Shown here: positions 41,008-47,834 of the stretch, one piece after another | Layout of the letters: every line of letters starts with the position of its first letter | How positions within the stretch are numbered: position 1 is the first letter of the stretch | Assembly (NCBI GenBank): GCA_041907145.1 | Contig: JAYRHW010000188.1 | Location: 1-47,834 of the forward strand | From: JAFLCA01 sp041907145 | GTDB taxonomy: Bacteria; Bdellovibrionota_C; UBA2361; JAFLCA01 | Length of the DNA: 47,834 nucleotides | Reading direction: 5' to 3' | Notes under the pieces: model-generated | Database searches by the model: none | What the model saw: the letters and a program-made list of their open reading frames with translations, nothing else | What the model was told of the DNA's origin: nothing | Made by a program: the position numbers and the translations under genes

Positions 41008-42426
41008 TCATTTTGTAGGTTTGACGACAGATTGAGGGGCTCGCTCGCCTGGAGCGTAGCGCTCGCCTAGGATGACCACCGCGTTTACCAGCACAATTAA
41101 AATTGCGGCTGACCAGAGTACGGCATACTTTCGAAAGTAGGTTGAAACTCTATTTGCGTAGCAGGCAACGGCAAACCCCAACGGTAAGGCCGGGAATAGG
41201 TAGCGCCCTTGCGCTTGGAAGTCGATATGAAGCGTGTGGTAGATCGATAGGGTTAAGAGCCCGAGGAACCAGAGGCAAAATGCCAGGACTGCGAATTGCA
41301 GCATGCGGTTATTTGATCGAAGTGTATCGACACAAAATGCCAGCAGAGTTGAACCAAAGACTAACGCTGCGAACTGATACACCCAGTCATCCAAGAAAAC
41401 ATTGAGATATCCAAATACGCCCAACATGGAGCGGGCGCTGTCTGAAAACCAGTGATGCGCGAGCAAGCTCTGCCAGCCTGCGCTGTCAAGGAACCATTCC
41501 CGCCCGAGTGGATGAAATTCCGACATTTTCTTCAGAAGAAATGTCTGGCCTAAAAAATCGTCGTAGAGCAGCCAGTTTCTCAGATACCAGGGGCTCGCTA
41601 TGAGGACAGCGCTGCAGCCGACAATAAGCGAGACTGTCCAGGCATGACGCGATGTGGGGCTTCGTCTGAAAGCAATTCCCAGCACGAACAGAGCAAAAGG
41701 CGGAATGTACGTCAGATAGTTATACTTTGAGCTGCAGAGCAGTCCGGCGCCCAATCCGAGAAGGAGGGAGTGCTGCAGGGTAGGCTTTTCCACGAACAGA
41801 AGCGTCAAGAGGAGACACAAGGCGCCGAGAGCTAGTCCTGTAATGTCTGAATTCATGTAGCTGGAGACGAAGATCACCTGCGGGATAAATGCGAAGCTAA
41901 AACTTAGCAAACTAGTTACGAGCTGATTTTTAGTAATGCGCCACGCGCTTAGGTAAATAAAAATCAAATACAAGGTTCCCCAAGCTATGGAAGCGAACCT
42001 GGCCCCAAAAAAAGGCTTTACCCCCAGCAGCGCATGCCAAAAGGCTGCGCTGCCTGCCCCTGCTAGGTAGCTAAGCGGCGGATAGGTCGTATAGCTATTG
42101 GTGCAGGGGAGCAGTCCGTATTCGTTCTCGCGGCAGCGCGAAAGAATCTGCAAGTCGTCCTGGCCGGCAATGGGAAGTCGATGATGATCGAGAATGAATC
42201 TGACGTTCATCTTGAAGTGAACGAACTCATCAGGCGCCTCGTTCATAGGTAAATGGAAGGCCAGGGTAATTGTAAGGGACAGAAATGCTGCTACCAGTGC
42301 GCACAGACAAAGAAAGGAGCGGCGAGCTGACGTATCAGTCGCCGCAAGGGTCGGGGTCGTGATAGGCGAGGACTCACTTTCCACGGGAAAGCGCAAAGAG
42401 GCCAAAGGCGCTAACGACCATAGCAT
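41008..42426 (-). CDS. DUF2142-like polytopic membrane protein
   Basis: This protein of about 472 residues has about twelve transmembrane segments. After the first segment it has NEAPDEFVHF, and near the C-terminus DFQAQGRYLFPALPLG; these are the acidic N-terminal loop and the Q-G-R-Y-L-F-P motif typical of DUF2142 membrane proteins, which often sit in surface-polysaccharide loci and are GT-C-like. ATG 42426 has GGAG 9 bases upstream, giving a 53-base overlap with the NUDIX gene. GTG 42384, which overlaps the NUDIX stop only slightly, is an alternative. Confidence 0.82.
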   Translation of the reverse strand: MLWSLAPLASLRFPVESESSPITTPTLAATDTSARRSFLCLCALVAAFLSLTITLAFHLPMNEAPDEFVHFKMNVRFILDHHRLPIAGQDDLQILSRCRENEYGLLPCTNSYTTYPPLSYLAGAGSAAFWHALLGVKPFFGARFASIAWGTLYLIFIYLSAWRITKNQLVTSLLSFSFAFIPQVIFVSSYMNSDITGLALGALCLLLTLLFVEKPTLQHSLLLGLGAGLLCSSKYNYLTYIPPFALFVLGIAFRRSPTSRHAWTVSLIVGCSAVLIASPWYLRNWLLYDDFLGQTFLLKKMSEFHPLGREWFLDSAGWQSLLAHHWFSDSARSMLGVFGYLNVFLDDWVYQFAALVFGSTLLAFCVDTLRSNNRMLQFAVLAFCLWFLGLLTLSIYHTLHIDFQAQGRYLFPALPLGFAVACYANRVSTYFRKYAVLWSAAILIVLVNAVVILGERYAPGERAPQSVVKPTK

Positions 42427-42925
42427 GGGCAATTTCTCCGCGCCTAACCATCGCAAATACTTCGTCGAGCGGCTTGAGCACGACTTGGATATCTTCGCCA
42501 TCATCCAGCTGTTGTTTGCCCTTGATGGTCACCCCGCGCGCGACATAGAGATGACAATAGTTCGAGAGCAGGGCAGGGTTGGGGCGAATCTTTCCTAGAT
42601 ACTCAATCGACTGAGAAGAATAGCCCGTCTCTTCTTCCAACTCGCGCAGGGCGCTCAGAGCCGGATCTTCCCCGGCCTCTACGCAGCCGCCGGGAATTTC
42701 GAGAGTGAATTCGTCACTTCCGTGCCGATACTGTCGAATGAGTACCACCTGATTGTCAGAAGTGATTGGGATTACATTTGACCAGTCGAGCCCGTCGATC
42801 CGAACGAAATCGATAGTAGCGTTCGTGCGGGGATTTACCCGGCGAGATTTTTTCAATGAAAATATCTTGAAGTCCTCATAGGTAGACTCACTCAAGACAT
42901 CCCAATTTCCTTTTTTGATAGCCAT
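42374..42925 (-). CDS. NUDIX hydrolase (ADP-ribose pyrophosphatase-like)
   Basis: This 183-residue protein has the complete Nudix box G-x5-E-x7-REUxEExGU: GCVEAGEDPALSALRELEEE followed by TGY. Upstream, VVLIRQYRHGSDEFTLEIPG matches the ADPRase/NudF subgroup. Likely substrates are ADP-ribose or similar nucleoside diphosphate derivatives in the cytoplasm. Its 3' end overlaps the membrane protein gene. The neighbouring nadB suggests a shared NAD/ADP-ribose theme, but they are on opposite strands. Confidence 0.92.
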   Translation of the reverse strand: MAIKKGNWDVLSESTYEDFKIFSLKKSRRVNPRTNATIDFVRIDGLDWSNVIPITSDNQVVLIRQYRHGSDEFTLEIPGGCVEAGEDPALSALRELEEETGYSSQSIEYLGKIRPNPALLSNYCHLYVARGVTIKGKQQLDDGEDIQVVLKPLDEVFAMVRRGEIAHAMVVSAFGLFALSRGK

Positions 42926-43299
42926 GGAGGTAGCTTAAGTCGCCTGGTACTGCTTCTACAAGCACCGTTACCATAGCGACACTGCTGATCAAACTTGGTA
43001 TCTAGAAGCCATGACGAGAACCTTCTCTGCGTTCATCGTTCTAGCTGTGCTCGGCTTTATATAGCCAAGGGGCAAAACCCCGCGGCGTTCTGATGTGCAA
43101 ATTGCCACAGAGTTGTTTCTTGGAGCCTCAATGTCTACCGTTCAAGTAGCAGATCTGATTGGGAGACTGCCTATCGAGAATAGACTGGCAGATATGATGG
43201 ATCCTCATACTTGTTAGGAGTTCGATACCTTGATCGCGGAGAAGCTTACCACAATGATCAAACTTGCTTTCGCTGAACAAGCTGGGATTCAATAGGCTG
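42926..43299. other. Spacer between the NUDIX gene and nadB containing a TAG-interrupted frame
   Basis: This 374-base gap lies between divergent genes. On the plus strand a single frame from 43011 to 43295 is interrupted by TAG at 43062-43064 and 43215-43217 and ends in TAG at 43293-43295, four bases before the nadB ATG. The rest (42926-43010) shows no recognised element. Confidence 0.5.
43131..43295 (+). pseudogene. Small frame before nadB interrupted by an amber codon
   Basis: ATG 43131 has GGAG 5 bases upstream and encodes 28 residues (MSTVQVADLIGRLPIEN onward) to TAG 43215; the same frame continues for 25 more residues (EFDTLIAEKLTTMIKLAF onward) to TAG 43293. Amino acid composition stays protein-like across the stop: amphipathic helices with Leu/Ile/Ala and charged residues. 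A nonsense mutation (for example GAG to TAG) in a 54-codon gene would explain it. Alternatives are two separate micro-ORFs, or chance. TAG terminates other genes here (mreB, dnaK), so recoding is not expected. Confidence 0.3.
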
Positions 43300-44895
43300 A
43301 TGAAGCACTTTGATTATCTGGTCATAGGAGGTGGAATAGCGGGTCTGACTTTTGCCGCCCGCGCCGCTGGGCATGGTAGCGTCGCGATCCTGGTGAAGAA
43401 GGGAGTAGCAGAAAATTCGACCTCCTGGGCGCAGGGGGGCGTGGCCGCAGTGACCAGTCCGGACGATACTTTCGATTTACATATCGAGGATACCCTGCGG
43501 GCCGGTGCCGGGCTTTGCAACCGTGCTACCGTTGAAATTGTTGTGAAGGAAGGGCCTGCGAGAGTCATGGAACTTATCCAGCGGGGGGCCAGGTTTGATA
43601 AGGAATCCGGCGGGGCTGGTTACCACCTGCATCAAGAGGGCGGACATTCTCGCAGGCGAATATTCCACGCTGCAGATCAAACCGGCTCTGAAATTCAGCG
43701 CACACTGCTCGCAGAGGTAAAGCAGCATCCCAACATAACGTTCTTCACCGATGCGAGCGCGATCGACATCATCACTACTCGCAAGTTGGACATCAATCGC
43801 AACCAGGTAAACAGGGCCCTTGGTGCATATGTCTACCTAGCACAGGGCTGCATCGAGCCCTTCATTGCCAAGAGCATCCTGGTGGCCACCGGCGGAGCCG
43901 GAAAAGTCTATCTCTATACCTCCAACCCTGATGTAGCCACGGGGGACGGCATAGCGATGTGCCATCGTGCCGGCTGCCGCGTCGCCAATATGGAGTTTTT
44001 CCAGTTTCATCCGACGTGCCTCTTCCATCCGCAGGCCAAGTCCTTCTTAATCACGGAGGCCATGCGTGGGGAAGGAGCAAAGCTCAAGCGCATAAACGGC
44101 GAGGAGTTTATGCACCGCTACCATGAGCGTCGTGAACTTGCGCCGCGCGATATAGTCGCGCGCGCCATAGACAATGAAATGAAGCAGCACGGAGAGGAGT
44201 ACGTACTGCTTGATATAACCCATCGCGATCCTCAGTTCGTGCGCGAACACTTTCCCATGATCTATCAGCGCTGCCTGAATTTCGGCTTCGACATTACCAA
44301 GGCTCCCATTCCAGTCGTTCCTGCAGCGCACTATTGTTGCGGCGGAGTGGTTGCCGATGAACATGGCTGCACGGATATCGAACATCTGTACGTGGCCGGA
44401 GAATGCGCACACACGGGGCTTCATGGTGCTAACCGATTGGCGTCAAATTCTTTGCTGGAAGGGCTCGTCTTTGGTTGGCGGGCTGCAGAGCACGCCATTG
44501 CTCGTGCCAAAGATGCAAAGGTAGAATTCACGGTCCCGGCTTGGAATTCCGGCACGGCGACCGATAGCGATGAAAACGTGGTCATAACTCAGAATTGGGA
44601 TGAAATTCGCCGCTTTATGTGGAATTACGTAGGCATCGTACGCAGTACCAAGCGCCTGGAGCGCGCGTTGCATCGGAACAATCTAATTGCCCAGGAAATC
44701 AACGATTACTACTGGAATTCTACGGTAACGCCCGATTTGCTTGAGCTCCGGAATATTAACCTAGTAGCCAATCTCATTATTCGCTGTGCGATGGCTCGTC
44801 GCGAGAGCAGAGGGCTGCACTACACCATCGACTTTCCGGGGTCCAATTCAGAATTTCTGAGAGATACCGTGATTGGGATTGACGGTACGAACTAG
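43300..44895 (+). CDS. nadB: L-aspartate oxidase
   Basis: This 531-residue FAD enzyme oxidises L-aspartate to iminoaspartate, the first step of de novo NAD synthesis. Visible motifs are the N-terminal dinucleotide fold DYLVIGGGIAGLTFAARAA, STSWAQGGVAAV, HQEGGHSRRRIFHAADQTG, ATGGAGKVYLYTSNPDVATG, FQFHPTCLF, ITEAMRGEGAKL, and the C-terminal CAHTGLHGANRLASNSLLEG (part). Length is typical. ATG 43300 (MKHFDYLVIGGG) is chosen; TTG 43264 would add 12 residues. nadA and nadC are not adjacent. A 16-bp repeat array follows the stop. Confidence 0.97.
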   Translation: MKHFDYLVIGGGIAGLTFAARAAGHGSVAILVKKGVAENSTSWAQGGVAAVTSPDDTFDLHIEDTLRAGAGLCNRATVEIVVKEGPARVMELIQRGARFDKESGGAGYHLHQEGGHSRRRIFHAADQTGSEIQRTLLAEVKQHPNITFFTDASAIDIITTRKLDINRNQVNRALGAYVYLAQGCIEPFIAKSILVATGGAGKVYLYTSNPDVATGDGIAMCHRAGCRVANMEFFQFHPTCLFHPQAKSFLITEAMRGEGAKLKRINGEEFMHRYHERRELAPRDIVARAIDNEMKQHGEEYVLLDITHRDPQFVREHFPMIYQRCLNFGFDITKAPIPVVPAAHYCCGGVVADEHGCTDIEHLYVAGECAHTGLHGANRLASNSLLEGLVFGWRAAEHAIARAKDAKVEFTVPAWNSGTATDSDENVVITQNWDEIRRFMWNYVGIVRSTKRLERALHRNNLIAQEINDYYWNSTVTPDLLELRNINLVANLIIRCAMARRESRGLHYTIDFPGSNSEFLRDTVIGIDGTN

Positions 44896-44946
44896 GCTCT
44901 CGTCACAAGTCTCGGTGGCGAAGCGATCGATCGGAAGTACTTAGAC

Positions 44947-45042
44947 AGAAGAGATGTCAAACAGAAAAAAGATCACGCAGCGAAGAGATCGAGCAGAAAG
45001 CGGATCGAACAGGAAAGGGATAAAGCAGAAAAAGGATAAAGC
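44947..45042. repeat. Array of six degenerate 16-bp tandem repeats
   Basis: Six consecutive 16-base units lie at 44947, 44963, 44979, 44995, 45011 and 45027, with consensus approximately AGAAAARGGATCRARC. All share GAT at positions 8-10 or 9-11 and a terminal C. A more distant copy (44917-44932) matches unit three at 13 of 16 positions and precedes a degenerate 14-base unit. The phase is not a multiple of 3, so it is not a coding repeat. It lies in the 256-base gap between nadB and the convergent gene. Confidence 0.75.
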
Positions 45043-45093
45043 ACGGCCATAGTGTAGAAAAACGCTTGAACGAAAGGGAAAAGGCACCCAGGG

Positions 45094-45122
45094 GGTTGCT
45101 CAAGACGGAGTCTCAAGCAACC
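45094..45122 (-). terminator. Hairpin terminator-like element downstream of the minus-strand gene
   Basis: Read on the minus strand, 13 bases pair with 13 bases with two G-T pairs and a 3-base loop. A T-rich but interrupted tract follows further downstream (CCTTTTCCCTTTCG). It lies about 30 bases after the stop of the gene ending at 45152. It could also terminate nadB transcripts read through from the other side. Confidence 0.55.
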
Positions 45123-45151
45123 ACCCCGGGGCCCGAGTGGGAGGGCCTGTT

Positions 45152-45730
45152 TCAGCTCCCAGTTTCGGAACCGGCAGTGACGGCTTCTGGCGCAGCAGTG
45201 GGAGGCGTCTTGGCCTTGTCCAACTTGGCTTGCGCTTTCTCCGCAGCAGCACGCTTCCTAGCCCTCTCATCTTCAGCGGCCTTGCGGCTCGCTGCTTCAT
45301 GCTTCAGACGCAAACCCGGCGCTTGCTCGATGCCCTTCTTGGAGAGAAGAACAAAGCACTTACCGGTGTCGATCATCTGCTTGACCGGGGAGGTGACGGC
45401 GTCAATTCCGTCTTGTCCCCACTTGGCACGAATGCCCGCCTCGATGTCGCCCGGTGTCGGTCCTTGGACCAGCCACCAGAAGCGCCAGTAACTCGAGACC
45501 CAAGCGCGGAAAACCTTGGGCTTATCGCCGTCGGTTATCTTGATCTGCTCACCACGCCACTGCGCTTCGGGTTTGGCCCGGGCAGCTTCTTTGGGAGCAG
45601 TTTTCACGGCTTCTGCGGCAGGTGCAGCAGCATCCGATCCAGCCGGAGTTGCAGCGGTTGCCGCAGCTCCAGGCTTCTTGCCGGGTTTCATCTTCCCCAG
45701 CATGCCCGTGAATGAGCTCAGTCCTTTCAT
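45152..45730 (-). CDS. Protein of unknown function with Trp-rich core and Ala/Lys low-complexity ends
   Basis: This 192-residue protein has a Lys/Pro/Ala-rich N-terminal ~65 residues, a core at about 75-145 with FRAWVSSYWRFWWLVQGPTP, DIEAGIRAKWGQDGIDAVTS and GKCFVLLSKKGIEQ, then a basic Ala/Glu/Lys coiled-coil-like region and an acidic tail. The cluster of aromatics (YWRFWW) is distinctive. No signal peptide or membrane segment was seen. ATG 45730 has GGAAGG 6 bases upstream; ATG 45796 would add 22 residues. No family was recognised. Confidence 0.65.
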   Translation of the reverse strand: MKGLSSFTGMLGKMKPGKKPGAAATAATPAGSDAAAPAAEAVKTAPKEAARAKPEAQWRGEQIKITDGDKPKVFRAWVSSYWRFWWLVQGPTPGDIEAGIRAKWGQDGIDAVTSPVKQMIDTGKCFVLLSKKGIEQAPGLRLKHEAASRKAAEDERARKRAAAEKAQAKLDKAKTPPTAAPEAVTAGSETGS

Positions 45731-46101
45731 GGTTCGCCTTCCTTTCACATTCTCCGCCTCCCTGCGAGTGGGGGAAGAGTCGAGTGGATACGCCACTGCC
45801 TGGGCAACTCCCTCTGAAGTCGTCCAGGCAGTGGCAGCGAAACGCGATAAAACCTTGCTACACTATGACCATGCTTGGCTGGAGGGGAATTCAGCTAAGC
45901 ACGGCCTTACATCCTATCTACTCAGACTACAGTTTTTAAGATCGTTGCCTGGGCGTTTTATCATATCCACGGGGCATATTCATCTTTTGATTACATTGGT
46001 CAGCCAAGAACGCAGAGACGTTAAAAGGCTTAAAATGAGCCACCAATTGAGGAACTTATGTCGCCGGGCGAGAAGCGGACGTCCAGGCGAATTCCAGCTA
46101 T
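45731..46101. other. Spacer before the minus-strand Trp-rich gene
   Basis: This 371-base gene-free stretch lies between two minus-strand genes. It carries the long hairpin at 45792-45835 and otherwise no recognised promoter pair, terminator or RNA gene. A long plus-strand frame spans it (45516-46292) but reads through both flanking genes in antisense. Confidence 0.5.
45792..45835. repeat. 12-bp perfect inverted repeat forming an extended hairpin
   Basis: GCCACTGCCTGG (45792-45803) and CCAGGCAGTGGC (45824-45835) pair perfectly over 12 bp. The stem can extend inward by about six more pairs (one mismatch, one G-T), leaving an 8-base loop. No T-tract follows on either strand. It lies 62 bases upstream of the minus-strand start at 45730, so it may be part of that leader or an operator. 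Confidence 0.85.
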
Positions 46102-46671
46102 TTATTCGTCGCTGTTGTAGGTTGTTACTTTGGCACCGCACCACGAGGATAGTCTTTGAGAGAGGTATTTCGCCTCAACTTCGCCGCTGCCCTCAAGTAC
46201 CAAGGAAGGCACCTTTCCGCCATGCAGGTCGCACATGTCCAGAGTTAAGGTACAGGTGTCTGGAAGCGCAGGGTCTCTCGACGGAGTTCTAATGAGATTG
46301 ATGCTCTGGATCTGCTGCTTTAGATACTTTTTTGAGGTATTTTTGAGCAGGGATTTCTCCGTTACCGTAAGAGAGTCACCTCCCAGCAGGTAGCTCGTGC
46401 GAGAGAACACGCGGAGTAGACAATAGATTCCAAATGCGGCGCCGCCAAGGATGACGACAAAGAGCGCCACCCCGGCCAGAAGAATTTCAGCGCCATCGAT
46501 GAACCAGTTCTCGATGAAGAGCCAATCCCAGTAAATGCACAGTGCTAATACTACTAGTCCAAGGATAAGCCCGCCTCGTGCGCCGGGAGCCCTGGCAGCG
46601 TGAAAGGTAAAAATCGTACCGAGCGGCAGCTGCTCTTCAATCCATTCCCGGGGAAGTTTGCTCTCGCTCAT
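46102..46671 (-). CDS. Two-TM membrane protein with C-terminal soluble domain
   Basis: This 189-residue protein has a short polar N-terminus, two adjacent hydrophobic segments (LILGLVVLALCIYWDWLFIE and LLAGVALFVVILGGAAFGIY, about residues 35-90) and a C-terminal soluble domain rich in strands (SLTVTEKSLLKNT, CTLTLDMCDLHGG, VPSLVLEGSGEVEAKYLSQR, in part). The layout resembles bacterial PH-like / YdbT-type membrane proteins, but no clear family is assigned. ATG 46671 overlaps the stop of the upstream metalloprotease gene by 4 bases, so the two are translationally coupled. Confidence 0.75.
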   Translation of the reverse strand: MSESKLPREWIEEQLPLGTIFTFHAARAPGARGGLILGLVVLALCIYWDWLFIENWFIDGAEILLAGVALFVVILGGAAFGIYCLLRVFSRTSYLLGGDSLTVTEKSLLKNTSKKYLKQQIQSINLIRTPSRDPALPDTCTLTLDMCDLHGGKVPSLVLEGSGEVEAKYLSQRLSSWCGAKVTTYNSDE

Positions 46672-47804
46672 CGTTCTGTAAAATCAAGTCGGACAGAAGT
46701 CGCAGCGAATTGCACTTCAAAGCTGACTCCACGAGCCGCTGACACCTGCCATCGCGCAGTGTCGGGTAGTGCGGTTACTCCGAAGCGTTTCGCCGCATAC
46801 TCCTTGATCGCCTGTCTAAACTGCAGCACGTCTTGTGGGTCCTCGAAGAGGATATTCCAGCGCGCGGCATAGAGCGGGTTGGATTTGTGCTTGTAAAGCA
46901 CGAAACGATCGGCAGCCCAGCCCTTTGCGGCCAAAATTGCCTGTTCGCGCGCCATGTAGTTTTTGAGCAGTGTTCTTAGCATGAATTCGCCCAGAGAATC
47001 CGCGGCGACGCTGCGGTAGTCAGGAGGTTCCCCTGAGAGCGGTAATGACAATTTGGGCTGGTTCCAAGCCTTCTTGGGATAAAGGACGGCTCGGGTCGTT
47101 GAGGGCGGATGATTGAACATTTCATTTATCGCTGCATTCCCTGAAAGATTCGCAAAACGCGCGCCCCACTCATAAGGAAAGAGTTTGACATTGAGGAGAG
47201 CCTCGGTCGGCGTGCAAGACCCCTGATCGTTCACTAAGCTGCCAATGGTAGGCGAGTGAGCACCTGGCAAGGCACTCTCGACATTAACAGCGTCTCCTTC
47301 GATGAGTGCTGAGAGCGCGAGATCTTGATCGAAGGACTTCACGCCCTTCTGCAAGGTTTGCAATTGAAAATGCTGATCTTGTAAGGCATGAACGAGTTCG
47401 TGAGCTATGACCGGATCGGGCGTGCTGACATCAGCACGGAGCACAATCTCGTGATTGGTGCGATCGTACACAGCCCAGCTGCTATCCGCCGCGGTTGCCG
47501 CCTCGCAGCCGGCGTAGGGGAAGGACTGGGGAATAAGTCCAATAATCTTGAAGACGGCCTCGAAAGTCTTTCGCGCGTCCCTACTCTGCGGGGAATTTTG
47601 CAACTTCGCCAAGCGAGCGCTAAAAGCTGTCCGATTTAATACTTTGCAAGTGACTTTCTCACGGAAAGGAAGCCCACGAACCTTTTCCACCTGAGGGATA
47701 AGCGCTTCCACTTGAGCGCAGCTTGCATCTGGAGCTGCAGCTGAAACCCATGCGGGGAGGCCCAGAAATAGAATGCCAAAAAAGGAGATAGAAATACGCG
47801 TCAT
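46668..47804 (-). CDS. Secreted zinc metalloprotease-like protein (HELVH)
   Basis: This 378-residue protein has a signal peptide (cleavage near VSA at residue 22). It contains IAHELVHALQDQHF with His135, Glu136 and His139, and LIEGDA with Glu169 thirty residues later as a plausible third zinc ligand. The HALQDQHF string with a downstream EGDA is known from an uncharacterised family of predicted secreted metallopeptidases. Three Cys near the N-terminal half may form a disulfide. Activity is inferred. It is the first gene of a two-gene unit with the two-TM protein. Confidence 0.82.
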   Translation of the reverse strand: MTRISISFFGILFLGLPAWVSAAAPDASCAQVEALIPQVEKVRGLPFREKVTCKVLNRTAFSARLAKLQNSPQSRDARKTFEAVFKIIGLIPQSFPYAGCEAATAADSSWAVYDRTNHEIVLRADVSTPDPVIAHELVHALQDQHFQLQTLQKGVKSFDQDLALSALIEGDAVNVESALPGAHSPTIGSLVNDQGSCTPTEALLNVKLFPYEWGARFANLSGNAAINEMFNHPPSTTRAVLYPKKAWNQPKLSLPLSGEPPDYRSVAADSLGEFMLRTLLKNYMAREQAILAAKGWAADRFVLYKHKSNPLYAARWNILFEDPQDVLQFRQAIKEYAAKRFGVTALPDTARWQVSAARGVSFEVQFAATSVRLDFTER

Positions 47805-47834
47805 TCCCTGCTACTCCAGCGCAAGTTCGGGGAG

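Noticed and set aside
43215..43217. Amber readthrough or pyrrolysine insertion before nadB
   Set aside because: TAG terminates several genes in the window (mreB, dnaK), and no pyl gene or methylamine-related gene is visible.
44947..45042. 16-bp array as a CRISPR
   Set aside because: The units are contiguous with no spacers and are degenerate, and no cas gene is nearby.
45516..46292. Long 258-codon plus-strand open frame
   Set aside because: It is antisense to two minus-strand genes with better ribosome binding sites and protein-like composition. The openness follows from Ala/Gly-rich coding on the other strand.

Overview
The window is a gene-dense chromosomal segment from a rod-shaped, Gram-negative (diderm) bacterium of moderately high GC content. 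Support comes from a complete Rod/elongasome operon, two penicillin-binding proteins, a bactofilin, two lipobox lipoproteins (one LpoA-like), several Sec-type signal peptides, and housekeeping genes (rplS, recO, grpE, dnaK, dnaJ, lon, ssb, nadB, guaB, maf, yggS, yggT). No rRNA, tRNA, insertion sequence, prophage or CRISPR array was seen. Many uncharacterised secreted proteins, a thrombospondin type-3 calcium motif and a lone fliN recall deltaproteobacteria-like lineages (Bdellovibrionota, Myxococcota, SAR324 and relatives). That placement is an inference, because no rRNA or other decisive marker is present.

Layout. 1-1320: 3' part of a polytopic GT-C-like membrane protein. 1550-4506: Ppx/GppA-HD phosphatase followed by two tandem thymidylate-kinase-like proteins. 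4503-6944: a PBP transpeptidase divergent from a bactofilin. 7035-7912: rplS divergent from a 97-residue unknown. 8102-14762: mreB-mreC-mreD-mrdA-rodA plus a secreted unknown. 14764-15489: a convergent secreted unknown. 15706-21650: an IMP dehydrogenase of the Tritrichomonas type heading a tight run with a 134-residue unknown, maf, yggS and a membrane protein, then fliN, yggT and an FmdB zinc ribbon. 21647-23706 (minus): recO, an acyltransferase and a basic-tailed unknown. 23854-27818: grpE, dnaK, dnaJ. 27822-29697 (minus): a membrane protein and a trypsin-like lipoprotein. 29991-38405: LpoA-like lipoprotein, lon, a secreted HEXXH protein, a TSP3 protein and a Pro-rich protein. 38407-40372 (minus): DUF177 and mgtE. 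40525-40998: ssb. 41008-42925 (minus): a NUDIX hydrolase and a DUF2142-like membrane protein. 43300-44895: nadB. 45152-47804 (minus): a Trp-rich unknown, a two-TM protein and a second secreted HEXXH protein.

Functional themes are cell-wall growth and shape (mreBCD, mrdA, rodA, second PBP, bactofilin, LpoA-like protein), protein quality control (grpE-dnaK-dnaJ, lon, secreted proteases), and nucleotide or cofactor metabolism (guaB, kinase-like pair, maf, NUDIX, nadB, yggS).

The most unusual signals are: the kinase-like pair, whose second member has Arg for the Walker-A Lys and both of which have Asp where canonical Tmk has a dTMP-binding Arg; the protozoan-type IMPDH; a reading frame interrupted by in-frame TAG codons just before nadB; a 16-bp tandem repeat array after nadB; several strong hairpins not explained as terminators; and repeated convergent gene pairs whose stop codons overlap or nearly touch. 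All calls come from reading the sequence; no database search was run.
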